This document shows positions 1 to 8,029 of a DNA stretch of 64,000 bases, in pieces; position 1 is the stretch's first letter, and each line of letters opens with the position of its first letter. The stretch is taken from the NCBI GenBank assembly GCA_011389865.1, contig JAABTL010000014.1:1-64000 (forward strand), in the 5' to 3' direction. Position numbers and translations under genes: made by a program. The notes beneath the pieces are model-generated. The model did no database searches and had not been told where the DNA came from. It saw only the letters and a program-made list of their open reading frames with translations. This DNA comes from Trueperaceae bacterium. Lineage in GTDB: Bacteria; Deinococcota; Deinococci; Deinococcales; Trueperaceae.

Positions 1-1
1 C

Positions 2-496
2 GAGGACGAGACGCCCGAGAGCGTCGAACGCTACGTCGAGGGCCTGGCCCGGGGCGCCGCGGCCGCCGCCCGCGCGGGCGTGATGCTCGGCATCGAGAAC
101 ATGGACACCGTCGGGATCGCCTCGCTGCGCGAGGGGCTGGGCGTGCTCGAGCGCGTCGGCTCGCCGTGGCTGCAGCTGTACCCCGACGTCGGCAACCTGA
201 TCGAGCGGGGGCACGACCCGCTCGCCGAGCTCGACCTGGCGAGCGGCCGGATGGTCGCGCTGCACGCCAAGGACGCCCGCCCGCGCGAGCCGCGGCGGGT
301 GCCCTTCGGCGCGGGCGGCGTGCCGTTCGCCGACGCCTTCGCCCGCCTGGCGGCGGCCGGTTACGCTGGGCCCGTGATGGTCGAGATGTGGAACGACGAC
401 GCGCCCGATTCGGTGGAGCGGTTGGCCGCCGCCCGGGCGTGGGTGGTGGCACGCATGCGCGAGGGCGGGCTCACCGTGGAGGGGGTGGACGCATGA
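2..496 (+). CDS. Sugar phosphate isomerase/epimerase, C-terminal part (truncated by window edge)
   Basis: The reading frame is open from the first bases of the window, so the N-terminus lies outside. The visible 164 residues show the second half of a TIM-barrel xylose-isomerase-like protein: GIENMD carries a typical metal-ligand Glu, LYPDVGN holds a metal-binding Asp, ALHAKDA supplies the His, and VMVEMW the final Glu. This pattern is known from L-ribulose/L-xylulose-5-phosphate 3-epimerases (UlaE/SgbU) and hexulose-phosphate isomerases. The stop overlaps the start of the AraD-like gene as ATGA, so the two are translationally coupled. That neighbour fits a 3-epimerase feeding L-ribulose-5-phosphate to a 4-epimerase, but the substrate is inferred only from context. 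Confidence 0.85.
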   Translation, partial: EDETPESVERYVEGLARGAAAAARAGVMLGIENMDTVGIASLREGLGVLERVGSPWLQLYPDVGNLIERGHDPLAELDLASGRMVALHAKDARPREPRRVPFGAGGVPFADAFARLAAAGYAGPVMVEMWNDDAPDSVERLAAARAWVVARMREGGLTVEGVDA

Positions 497-1158
497 GACT
501 GATGGCGCTGCGCGAGGAGGTCTGCCGCGCGAACCGCGCGCTGCTCGACGAGGGCCTGGTCACCTGGACCAGCGGCAACGTCAGCGGGCGCGACCCGGAG
601 ACCGGCCTGATCGTGATCAAGCCGAGCGGGCTCAAGTTCCCCGAGCTGGCGCCGGAGAACATGGTCATCGTCGATCCGGACACGCGTCTGGTCGAGGGCG
701 ACCTGGGGCCGTCGTCCGACACGGCCTCGCACGTGTACGTCTACAACCACCGTCCCGACGTGATGGGCATGGTGCACACCCACTCGAACTACGCCACCGC
801 CTTCGCGGCCGTCGGCCGTAGCATCCCGCCGGTGTTGACCGCGATCGCCGACGAGTTCGGCTGCGAGATCCCCTGCGCCCCCTACGCGCGCATCGGCGAC
901 CAGCGCATCGGCAAGACGATCGTGGACCACATCGGCCCGTCGCTGGCGGTGCTGATGAAGCAGCACGGCGTGTTCACGATCGGGGACAGTGTCGAGAAGG
1001 CGCTCAAGGCGGCGGTCATGGTCGAGGACATCGCGAAGACGGTGTGGTTGGCGCTGCAGATCGGCGAGATCGAGGAGCTGCCCGCCGAGGAGATCGCCGC
1101 CAACTACGAGCGCTACAGCACCCGCTACGGGACGATGGACGCGAGCCGGAACGAATAG
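493..1158 (+). CDS. araD: L-ribulose-5-phosphate 4-epimerase / class II aldolase
   Basis: This is a 221-residue class II aldolase/adducin-fold protein, close to the usual AraD length of about 231. The phosphate-binding SGNVSGRD and KPSG loops, the metal-binding HTHSNYATAF motif and a downstream KQHG His are all visible, as is the SSDT segment typical of AraD. It should interconvert L-ribulose-5-phosphate and D-xylulose-5-phosphate in the cytosol. The ATG at 493 forms an ATGA overlap with the upstream epimerase stop. Reading further upstream in the same frame gives only arginine-rich shadow sequence. Fuculose- or rhamnulose-phosphate aldolase is possible, but the epimerase neighbour favours AraD. 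Confidence 0.88.
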   Translation: MRLMALREEVCRANRALLDEGLVTWTSGNVSGRDPETGLIVIKPSGLKFPELAPENMVIVDPDTRLVEGDLGPSSDTASHVYVYNHRPDVMGMVHTHSNYATAFAAVGRSIPPVLTAIADEFGCEIPCAPYARIGDQRIGKTIVDHIGPSLAVLMKQHGVFTIGDSVEKALKAAVMVEDIAKTVWLALQIGEIEELPAEEIAANYERYSTRYGTMDASRNE

Positions 1159-1159
1159 C

Positions 1160-2125
1160 ATGCCCCGCTTCGACCTGACCACCCTCGGGGAGGGCCAGCT
1201 GCGCCTCGGCGTGCCGGCCGGCGAGCGCCTCGAGCGCGCCGACCGCTTCGACGTCCACGTGACCGGCACCGAGGGGAACGTGGCCGGCACCCTCTCGCGG
1301 CTCGGCTGGCAGACGGGCTGGGTGAGCGCGCTGCCCGACTCGCCGCTCGGGCGGCGCGTCCAGCGCCACCACATGATCGCCGGCGTCGACCTGAGCGCCG
1401 TGCGCTGGGCGGAGGGCCGGTTGGCGACGTACTACGTCGAGTACGCCGTGCCGCCGCGTGCCATCCAGGTCTGGTTCGATCGGCGAGACTCGTGCTTCAC
1501 CCACCTCACGGCCGACGAGGTCGACTGGGATTACCTGCTCGACACCCGCCTGCTGCACCTGACGGGCATCACCCTGGCACTGCCCGGCAACCCGCAGGCG
1601 CTGGTGCTCGAGGCCGCGCGCCGCGCCCGCGAGGCCGGCGTGCCGGTCAGCTACGACGTCAACTACCGCGCCCGGTTGTGGTCGCCGGAGGAGGCGCGGC
1701 GCGTGACGCTGCCGCTGGTCGCGGACGTCGACGTCTTGTGCTGCAGCCTCGAGGATGCCGTGACGGTGCTCGGCGTGCCGAGAGGCGAACCCGAGGCGGT
1801 GCTGCGCGGCATGGGCGAGGTGACCGGCGCCCGCTTCGTCGTCATGTCGATGGGCGGCGACGGGCTGATGGGCTGGGACCGGACCGCGGACGAGGTACAC
1901 CACGTTCCCGCCCGCGAGGTGGTCATCCTCGACCGCATCGGCGCCGGCGACGCCATGGTCGCCGGGGTGCTCCACGGCGTGCTGGGCGGTGACTTCGCCC
2001 GCGGCCTGCGCTATGGCGCCGTGTGCGCCGCGCTGTCGCTCGGCCAGCTCGGCGACCTGCCGAGCGTCGACGGCGACGAACTCGATCGCCTGGTCGACGC
2101 GCCGAGGGCGATGATCGAGCGCTGA
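1160..2125 (+). CDS. PfkB-family carbohydrate kinase (2-keto-3-deoxygluconate kinase-like)
   Basis: A 321-residue ribokinase-fold sugar kinase. The N-terminal GTEGNVAGTLSRLGW segment matches the substrate-side motif of KDG kinases (GTEANVA in relatives), SYDVNYRARLW is typical of KdgK (DxNxRxxLW), and DRIGAGDAM is the catalytic and anion-hole motif. It would phosphorylate 2-keto-3-deoxy-D-gluconate or a related keto sugar acid. The start ATG sits one base after the AraD stop, so it belongs to the same operon. Another ketose or keto-acid substrate cannot be excluded. Convergent with the next gene; no clear terminator hairpin in the 60 bases between them. Confidence 0.85.
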   Translation: MPRFDLTTLGEGQLRLGVPAGERLERADRFDVHVTGTEGNVAGTLSRLGWQTGWVSALPDSPLGRRVQRHHMIAGVDLSAVRWAEGRLATYYVEYAVPPRAIQVWFDRRDSCFTHLTADEVDWDYLLDTRLLHLTGITLALPGNPQALVLEAARRAREAGVPVSYDVNYRARLWSPEEARRVTLPLVADVDVLCCSLEDAVTVLGVPRGEPEAVLRGMGEVTGARFVVMSMGGDGLMGWDRTADEVHHVPAREVVILDRIGAGDAMVAGVLHGVLGGDFARGLRYGAVCAALSLGQLGDLPSVDGDELDRLVDAPRAMIER

Positions 2126-2184
2126 CGGCCCGGTCCTTCGTGCGCCCCTTTGTCGCTCGGCAAGCCTCGCCGTCCGGCCCAGAC

Positions 2185-3327
2185 TCAGACCAGGAACCCC
2201 CGCCCCGCCACCGGCAGCGCCTCCACCACCACGTCGCCGCGCACGAGGTGCATGACGGGGAAGAGGTTCACCACCGGGCAGACGTGGTTCATCAACACGC
2301 GGGCCTTGTCGCCGACGCGCAGCCGCTCCGTGCCGGGCCCCTCGACCACCCCGTGCTCCTCGGAGAGCCGCGCGACGGTGAGCCCGTGGTCGACGAGCAG
2401 GCCGTGGCCGTCGTGGCCGACGGCGCGGTCGCTGGTGAGCGCCTTGCTGCCGGCGTCCAGTACGGCGCGCCAGGGGCGCAGCGCGTCCCCGTGAATGCTG
2501 ACCACCGACGCCAGGACGTGGGCGGCGGCATGCCCGAGGCCGTCCTCCCAGCGTCCGCCGGCGGCGGCCCAGCGCGCCTGCTGCAGGTCGTTGAACAGGT
2601 ACGTGCCCGGGCGCATCTCCGTGATGCCGGGCCGCAGGGGGACGGCCGCCAGCAGGCTCGGGGTGCTGCCGAGCGACACGGTCGGCGCGGCGCCGCGGCG
2701 TTCGTCGCCGTCCAGCCAGGGGCGGGCCGCGGCGGCGACCGCCAGCAGGGCGCGCTGCGCCTCGTCGTGGCGGGCGACCAGCTCGTCGCGGTCGCGCGCG
2801 GCATAGGTGAAGCCCTCGTAGGCGTAGACGCCGCGGGCGCGCAGGCCGGCGGCCTCGCGAACCCGGCGCAGGAGCTCGGCGACCTCGCCGGCGGCCGCGC
2901 CGCCGCGCCCGGCGCCGACGTCGACCTCGACCAGCACCTCGAGCGGCCGGGCCGCGCCCTTCGCAGCGGCGGCCAACTGCACCAGCTGCTCGGGGTGATC
3001 GACGCCGATGGCGAAGCGGACGCGCTGCGCGAGCGCCACCGCGCGCGCAGCCTTGTCCGCGCCGATCACCGTGTTGGGCATGAAGACGTCGTCCAGCCCG
3101 GCGTCGGCCATCATCTCGGCCTCGCCGAGCTTGGCGACGCAGATGCCCCCGGCACCCGCGGCGACCTGCGCTCGGGCGAAGCGCGGTCCCTTGTGGGTCT
3201 TGGTGTGCGGCCGCAGGTCGACCCCCTGAGCGTCGGCGTAGGCCCGACCTCGGCGCAGGTTGGCATCGACGCGGTCGAGGTCGACGATCAGGGCTGGCGT
3301 GGGGAGGTCGGCGATGCGCTGGGCCAC
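2185..3327 (-). CDS. D-threonine aldolase / D-serine dehydratase-like PLP enzyme
   Basis: 380 residues with the fold-type III PLP architecture of the DSD1/D-threonine aldolase family. The N-terminal LRPHTKTHKG motif holds the PLP-lysine, and the C-terminal EEHG with NHVCPVVN supplies the metal-binding His and Cys characteristic of this family. Length matches the family (about 375-385). It should act on D-hydroxy-amino acids such as D-threonine or D-serine. It is a lone gene. The start is a GTG, with a TACCCT box only 6 bases upstream (3334-3339), so the mRNA is probably leaderless; no good -35 is seen. Confidence 0.88.
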   Translation of the reverse strand: MAQRIADLPTPALIVDLDRVDANLRRGRAYADAQGVDLRPHTKTHKGPRFARAQVAAGAGGICVAKLGEAEMMADAGLDDVFMPNTVIGADKAARAVALAQRVRFAIGVDHPEQLVQLAAAAKGAARPLEVLVEVDVGAGRGGAAAGEVAELLRRVREAAGLRARGVYAYEGFTYAARDRDELVARHDEAQRALLAVAAAARPWLDGDERRGAAPTVSLGSTPSLLAAVPLRPGITEMRPGTYLFNDLQQARWAAAGGRWEDGLGHAAAHVLASVVSIHGDALRPWRAVLDAGSKALTSDRAVGHDGHGLLVDHGLTVARLSEEHGVVEGPGTERLRVGDKARVLMNHVCPVVNLFPVMHLVRGDVVVEALPVAGRGFLV

Positions 3328-3396
3328 GCGAGGAGGGTACCCCGCAACGCACGGTGACGCGCGTGGCGTGAGCCTCAGGCGCCCGAGAGCCCGCCC

Positions 3397-3425
3397 TTGA
3401 CGCCGTGGCGCCGAACCCCTACGGT
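3397..3425 (+). promoter_or_regulatory. Sigma70-type promoter, nearly leaderless
   Basis: TTGACG at 3397-3402 and TACGGT at 3420-3425 are separated by exactly 17 bases. The expected transcription start falls 1-3 bases before the ATG at 3435, so the DinB-like gene would be translated from an almost leaderless message. This also argues against the in-frame ATG at 3405, which lies inside the promoter. Confidence 0.65.
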
Positions 3426-3434
3426 GCAGGCACG

Positions 3435-3914
3435 ATGACCGAACTCGAGGGCTACCGCTACCGCGGCGCCCGCGCGCTGGTGCACCTCCATGAGCGCGAG
3501 CTGCGCGACTTCGTGGCCACCTGGCGGCGGGCCGTCGCCTGGGGCGTCACCCTGCCCCCCTCCGACGACCCGGACTGCGCCTCGGCCGACGCCATGGCGC
3601 GGCACGTGCTGAGCGCGGCCGGTCGCTACATGATCTGGCTGACGCAGAGGCTCGGACTCCCGGATCCCCGCATCGACGAGGCGCCGCCCCTCGACGAGAT
3701 CGAGGACCGTGCCGACGCGTACCTCGAGCACGTCCTCGAGCGCTGGCGCATGCCGCTGCACGACGTGCCCGAGGCGCGCTTCGCCGAGGTCCACCGCTCG
3801 AACTGGGGCGAGGACTTCACCCTGGAGTCGATGCTCGAGCACGCCGTCGTGCATCCCATGCGGCACGCCCTCCAGCTCGAGGAGCTCATGGGGGCCCAGA
3901 CGCAGACGGCTTGA
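3435..3914 (+). CDS. DinB/YfiT-like four-helix protein
   Basis: 159 residues, rich in helix, with no signal peptide. Near the C-terminus EHAVVHPMRHALQLEEL resembles the metal-binding HxxxH-type helix of DinB/YfiT proteins, and ARHVLSAAGRYM is the likely earlier helix with the third His. DinB-like proteins are often metal-dependent thiol transferases or DNA-damage-induced proteins of unknown role, so no reaction is assigned. The start was chosen at 3435 because a good promoter ends 9 bases before it. The next gene begins 119 bases downstream, probably with its own promoter. Confidence 0.7.
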   Translation: MTELEGYRYRGARALVHLHERELRDFVATWRRAVAWGVTLPPSDDPDCASADAMARHVLSAAGRYMIWLTQRLGLPDPRIDEAPPLDEIEDRADAYLEHVLERWRMPLHDVPEARFAEVHRSNWGEDFTLESMLEHAVVHPMRHALQLEELMGAQTQTA

Positions 3915-4032
3915 GGCGCCGCGGCAGAAGCAAGCGGTCGGTCCGAGTGAAAGGAACGGCCCCGAGGAGGCGGGCCTCCGACGCGTCGTGACCCCGGTCG
4001 GTGAGAATCCACCCGGTACACTTGCGCGCAAC

Positions 4033-6984
4033 ATGCGCGCGACGCTGCACCTCCTCGGCGGCGCCCACCTGGGCGAGCGGGAGCACGGCCTCCCGCTCCC
4101 GGCCGACCGCCGCGGCTGCCTCCTCGCCTACCTGGCCTGCGACGGCGGTTGGGTCGATCGCGACCGGCTCGCCCTGCTCTTCTGGCCGGATGCCGACGAG
4201 CGGGCGGCCAAGCGCAACCTGCGCCAGTTGCTGCTCCGCGTGCGGAGGCTCGCCCTGGCCGAGGGCCTGGAGGCGGCGCCGAGCGCCGTGCGGTGGTCGG
4301 TGGATTGCGACGTCATGGCGTTTCGACGCGCGCTGGCGGCCGGCGAGCGCGAGCGGGCCGTGCGGCTCTACGCCGGCGCCCTCCTCGAGGGCTTCGTGGT
4401 GCACGACGTGGGCGGGTTCGACGCCTGGCTCGAGCTCGAGCGCCAGCGGCTGCACGAGGGCTACCACGAGGCGGTGACGCGGGCCGCGGACGCCGCCGCG
4501 TCCGCGGGTAGGGTCGGCGACGCGATCGACATGCTGCGACGCCTGCTGGCGACGGAGCCGTTGGCGGAGGACGTGCTCCAGGCCTACCTGAGGGTGCTCA
4601 TGCTCGACGGTCGCCGCGGGCAGGCGGTCGCGGCGTACGGGCGCTTCGCCAGGCTCCTGGACGACGAGCTCGGCCTGGAACCCTTGGCGGCGACGCGTGC
4701 GCTCGCCGAGGCGGCGCGTCGCGGCGAGGCGATCGCCGTCGCCGGGTCCCGCCGGCAGGTCGCGGCTCCCTTCGGCGGGCGCAACGGGCCGCAACTCGTC
4801 GCGCGCGAGGCGGAGGCCGCGGCGCTGCGGGCTGCGGGGACGCCCGTGGTGCTGGTGGCCGGGGAGCCGGGCGTCGGCAAGACGCGACTGCTGCGCGAGA
4901 CGTGGCCGGAGGCCGCCCGGACGGGCGCGCTCGAGGGTCTGGACGGGGTGCCTTACCAGCCGTTCGCGGCCTGGGCGCGGCGCAGCCCCGATCTGGTGGC
5001 CGGCCTCGGGCCCTACCGCGAGGATCTCGCGCGCCTGGTCCCGGACGTGGCGCCGGACCTCACCCCCGTCGCCATGGAGTCGGAGATCGGCAAGGCGAGG
5101 CTGGCGGAGGCCCTCGCGCGCATGGTCGACGCGTCCGGCGGCACGCTGGTCGTCGATGACCTGCAGTGGGCGGATGGCGCGACGCTCGAGACCGTCGCCT
5201 ACCTCGCCGCGCGCGGGAACCGCGTGGTCGGCGCCTTCCGCGCGGACGAGGTGGGACCGCCGCTGCGCCGGGCGATCGAGGCGCTGCGCGCGCGGGGGGC
5301 CGTGACCGTCCTCACGCTGGCGCCGCTCGACGAGGAAGGGATCCGCGCCCTGCTCGCCGACCTCATGCGGCGCTCGGCCGGGCCGCCGGTGTTCGGCCGC
5401 TGGCTGTGGCAGCGCTCGGGCGGCAACCCGCTCTTCGCCCTGGAGACGCTGCGAACGCTGTTCGAGGCCGGCGTCCTGCGGGAGGGCGACCACGGTTGGG
5501 AGACCGACATCGACGACCTGACCCTGGACTACGGCGAGATCGAGGTCCCGCCGGCCGTGGCCGGCGTCATCCGGCGCCGAGTCGAGCGGCTGTCCGAGGC
5601 GGCCCAGAGGGCGCTCGAGGCCGCCTCGCTGCTGCAGGGGCCACTGGCCGCGCGCCTGCTCGCGCGCGTCACCGGCCTGTCGCCGTTCGCGGTCGCCGAC
5701 GGCCTCGACGAGGCGACCGGCGCCGGCTTCCTCGAGGGCGGGGAGTTCCGGCACGACCTGCTGCGCCAGACGCTCGCCTCGGGACTGGCGCCCGCACGGC
5801 GCCGGCTCATCCACGCGGTGGCGGCCGAGGCGCTGGAGGGCGTGGTCGACGACGGCGTGGTGGCCGAGCACTGGTTGGGCGCCGAGGAGCCGACACGCGC
5901 GCGGGCGGCGTGGATCCGCGAGGCCGCGGCGCTGCGCGGGCGCGGGCTCCCGTCGCTCGCCGGCGAGGTGCTGGAACGCGCGTTGGCGCGTTGCGAGCAC
6001 GAGCGGGACCGCGGCTTCCTGCGCGTCGCGTTGGCCGATGCGTGGCGGGAGGCCGGTCGCGTCCAGGAGGCGATGGCGCTGGCCGACGGCGTGCTGGCGT
6101 CGGCGCCCGAGAACGCCGAACTGCGCCTTGCGGCGGTGGTCGCCAAGGTGTCGCTGTTGCTCGTGGCGGGACGGCTGCAGGAGGCGGAGCGGTGGTTGAC
6201 CGACACGGCCGCGCTTCCCGCGCTCGTGGGCGACCCCGAGCTGAGGCTCGAGCACCTCATCCTCCGCGCGCGCGTCGCCAAGCAGCTCCTGCGCTCCGAG
6301 GAGGCCCTGGCCCTCCTCGAGCCCGAGGCCGAGCGGCTGCGGCAGCGACCGCCCGGGCTGCGCCTGTGCCAGCTCCTGACCGGCGTCGGCGTGCTCTACG
6401 ACGATCTCGGGCGCCAGGCGGAGGGGATGGCCCACCTGCGCGAGGCCCACGACCTCGCCCGCGCCCTGGGCGCGCGCTACCTGCAGGTCGACATCGCCAT
6501 CAACCTGCTCTTCTGCTACGCCGACCAGCGCCGCTACGACGACGCCGACGCGCTCGCGCGCGAGACGCTGGCACTGGGGCACTACGACAACACGGCGATC
6601 TTCCGCAGCAACCTCGCGGCCATCCACTTCGAGGCCGGGCGCTTCCGCGAGGCGCTCGAGCACTACCGACCGCTGCGAGACGAGGTCGATCAGCCCTTCC
6701 TGCGGGCGATCGCGCTGGCGCGCAGCGCCGAGGCGCACGCGGCGCTCGGCGACGGCGACCCCGTACCCGAGCTGCTCGACGTGGCGCTCGACACGCTCCC
6801 GGCGACCGACTACCCGGTCGTGCTGGGGCGGGTGGCAGTGGCGGTGCTGCGCCTCGGGACGGACGCGCAGCGCGCGCGGCTGCTGGCGCTCGCCCCCGAC
6901 CTCTCGTCGGCGCGCCTGCCCCCCCATCAACGGGCGGAGTTCGAGGACGCCTGGCGCCACGCGTCGGGTGTGACGGAGGCGTAA
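4033..6984 (+). CDS. BTAD-domain transcriptional regulator with AAA-type ATPase and TPR-like repeats
   Basis: A 983-residue signal-transduction ATPase. Residues 1 to about 90 form an OmpR-like winged helix (LLAYLACDG, RNLRQLLLRVRR), about 95-235 a bacterial transcriptional activator domain, then an STAND/AAA module with Walker A GEPGVGKTRLL near residue 275 and Walker B VVDDLQWAD near 370. The C-terminal 350 residues are helical repeats of TPR type, a probable ligand or partner platform. The layout matches AfsR/SARP and MalT-like regulators, which bind DNA after ATP-driven assembly. No nearby target is obvious. The ATG has no Shine-Dalgarno; TACACT lies at 4017-4022, 10 bases upstream, without a good -35. 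The long open frame on the opposite strand is a codon shadow. Confidence 0.88.
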   Translation: MRATLHLLGGAHLGEREHGLPLPADRRGCLLAYLACDGGWVDRDRLALLFWPDADERAAKRNLRQLLLRVRRLALAEGLEAAPSAVRWSVDCDVMAFRRALAAGERERAVRLYAGALLEGFVVHDVGGFDAWLELERQRLHEGYHEAVTRAADAAASAGRVGDAIDMLRRLLATEPLAEDVLQAYLRVLMLDGRRGQAVAAYGRFARLLDDELGLEPLAATRALAEAARRGEAIAVAGSRRQVAAPFGGRNGPQLVAREAEAAALRAAGTPVVLVAGEPGVGKTRLLRETWPEAARTGALEGLDGVPYQPFAAWARRSPDLVAGLGPYREDLARLVPDVAPDLTPVAMESEIGKARLAEALARMVDASGGTLVVDDLQWADGATLETVAYLAARGNRVVGAFRADEVGPPLRRAIEALRARGAVTVLTLAPLDEEGIRALLADLMRRSAGPPVFGRWLWQRSGGNPLFALETLRTLFEAGVLREGDHGWETDIDDLTLDYGEIEVPPAVAGVIRRRVERLSEAAQRALEAASLLQGPLAARLLARVTGLSPFAVADGLDEATGAGFLEGGEFRHDLLRQTLASGLAPARRRLIHAVAAEALEGVVDDGVVAEHWLGAEEPTRARAAWIREAAALRGRGLPSLAGEVLERALARCEHERDRGFLRVALADAWREAGRVQEAMALADGVLASAPENAELRLAAVVAKVSLLLVAGRLQEAERWLTDTAALPALVGDPELRLEHLILRARVAKQLLRSEEALALLEPEAERLRQRPPGLRLCQLLTGVGVLYDDLGRQAEGMAHLREAHDLARALGARYLQVDIAINLLFCYADQRRYDDADALARETLALGHYDNTAIFRSNLAAIHFEAGRFREALEHYRPLRDEVDQPFLRAIALARSAEAHAALGDGDPVPELLDVALDTLPATDYPVVLGRVAVAVLRLGTDAQRARLLALAPDLSSARLPPHQRAEFEDAWRHASGVTEA

Positions 6985-7008
6985 CGACCCGCCCGGCATG
7001 CTGGGCCC

Positions 7009-7179
7009 ATGCAACGCGTCCGCGTCCGCCACAGCGCCATCGTGCGGGTCATCGAGGGGCGGCACGGGATCCGCATCCAGGTCCTCGAGCTGGGGACGCG
7101 TGAGGTGCGGGAGTTCCGGGACTGGGAGGCGGCCCTGGCCTTCGTGCGCTCGTGGGAGGAGGGGCGCGGCGTTCGGTGA
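7009..7179 (+). CDS. Small hypothetical protein, 56 residues
   Basis: A short, basic and strongly patterned peptide (RVRVRHSAIVRVIEG, then VLELGTREVREF, then WEAALAFVRSWEEG) that looks like a compact beta-beta-helix fold. Third-base GC bias follows that of real genes here. It starts 24 bases after the regulator stop, without an obvious Shine-Dalgarno. Just after its stop, GGCGAC and GTCGCC can pair around a 7-base loop (7180-7198), a weak terminator-like hairpin. I do not recognise a family. It could be a modulator of the regulator upstream, but that is only position. Confidence 0.5.
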   Translation: MQRVRVRHSAIVRVIEGRHGIRIQVLELGTREVREFRDWEAALAFVRSWEEGRGVR

Positions 7180-7360
7180 GGCGACGCATGGTGTCGCCCC
7201 TCCGGGCATCGACCGTGGTCCGGTGGGATGATGGGGACGGGGCCGCTGCGCCTGGATGGACCGTGGCGGGGCGTCGCGGGCCTACCCCCCGGTGGGGGCG
7301 TCGGCCGTCCGCCATGGCGATGGGCGGCGCGTTCCGCCGAGCACTCCAGGAGGTGCCGCC

Positions 7361-7990
7361 ATGCGCTACCGAGACCGACGTGACGCCGGCCGCAGACTGG
7401 CGGAGGCGCTGAAGGACTTCGCCAACGAACGGGTCGTGATCCTCGCGCTGCCCCGCGGTGGGGTGGTGCTCGGGATCGAGGTGGCCCGTGCCCTGAGCGC
7501 GCCGCTCGACCTCGTCATCCCCCGCAAGGTGGGCCACCCGGACTACCCCGAGTACGGCATCGCGGCCGTGGCCGAGGTGGGCGAGGTCGTCGAGAACGAG
7601 GCCGAGGTGGCGCGCGTCGACCCAGGCTGGTTCGAGCGGGCCGTCGCCCACGAACGCGCCGAGGCGGCGCGGCGCCGCGAACGCTACCTGGGCGGGCGGC
7701 CGCCCACGGAGTTGGCGGGCACGACGGCGATCCTGGTGGACGACGGCATCGCCACCGGCCTCACCATGCGGGCGGCCGTGCGCGACGCGCGTGGCCGCGG
7801 CGCCGCCCGCGTGGTCATCGCGGTCCCGGTCGCGCCCGCCGACACCGTCGCGTGGCTGCGGCGGGAGGTCGACGAGGTCGTGGCGCTGCAGGCGCCCGCC
7901 GACTACGCCGGGGCCGTCGGGGCCTACTACGAGGAGTTCGGCCAGGTCAGCGACGAGGAGGTCGTGTCGGCGCTCGGCGACGCGCTCTGA
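7361..7990 (+). CDS. Predicted phosphoribosyltransferase (COG1926 type)
   Basis: 209 residues with the type I PRTase fold. ALPRGGVVLG and PRKVGHPDYPEYGIAA are hallmarks of the COG1926 group, and ILVDDGIATGLTM is the PRPP-binding loop (two acidic residues followed by a T-rich turn). Substrate is unknown for this group; the flanking helices (HERAEAARRRERYLGG) are typical of it. The ATG is fixed by a near-perfect Shine-Dalgarno, CAGGAGGTG, ending 5 bases before it. About 180 bases upstream hold no gene. A strong inverted repeat follows the stop. Confidence 0.88.
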   Translation: MRYRDRRDAGRRLAEALKDFANERVVILALPRGGVVLGIEVARALSAPLDLVIPRKVGHPDYPEYGIAAVAEVGEVVENEAEVARVDPGWFERAVAHERAEAARRRERYLGGRPPTELAGTTAILVDDGIATGLTMRAAVRDARGRGAARVVIAVPVAPADTVAWLRREVDEVVALQAPADYAGAVGAYYEEFGQVSDEEVVSALGDAL

Positions 7991-8005
7991 ACGAGGCGCG
8001 AGCCC

Positions 8006-8026
8006 CGCTCGGCCCGACGCCGAGCG
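8006..8026. terminator. Bidirectional terminator-like hairpin between convergent genes
   Basis: CGCTCGG (8006-8012) pairs perfectly with CCGAGCG (8020-8026) around a 7-base loop. It lies exactly between two convergent stops (7990 and 8030). There is no U-run on either side, so it would be an intrinsic terminator of the GC-rich, U-poor kind or an mRNA 3' end stabiliser. Confidence 0.45.
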
Positions 8027-8029
8027 CGT

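Noticed and set aside
166-492. Upstream extension of the AraD frame to base 166
   Set aside because: The extension is Arg-rich and overlaps a well-conserved epimerase; the ATGA overlap at 493 is the natural start.
2023-3357. A 444-codon plus-strand open frame opposite the D-threonine aldolase gene
   Set aside because: No domain-like composition, and the minus strand encodes intact PLP and metal motifs.
3886-7209. A 1107-codon open frame on the minus strand opposite the BTAD regulator
   Set aside because: It is Arg/Pro/Gly-rich shadow sequence created by high GC; the plus-strand protein has clear Walker and BTAD motifs.
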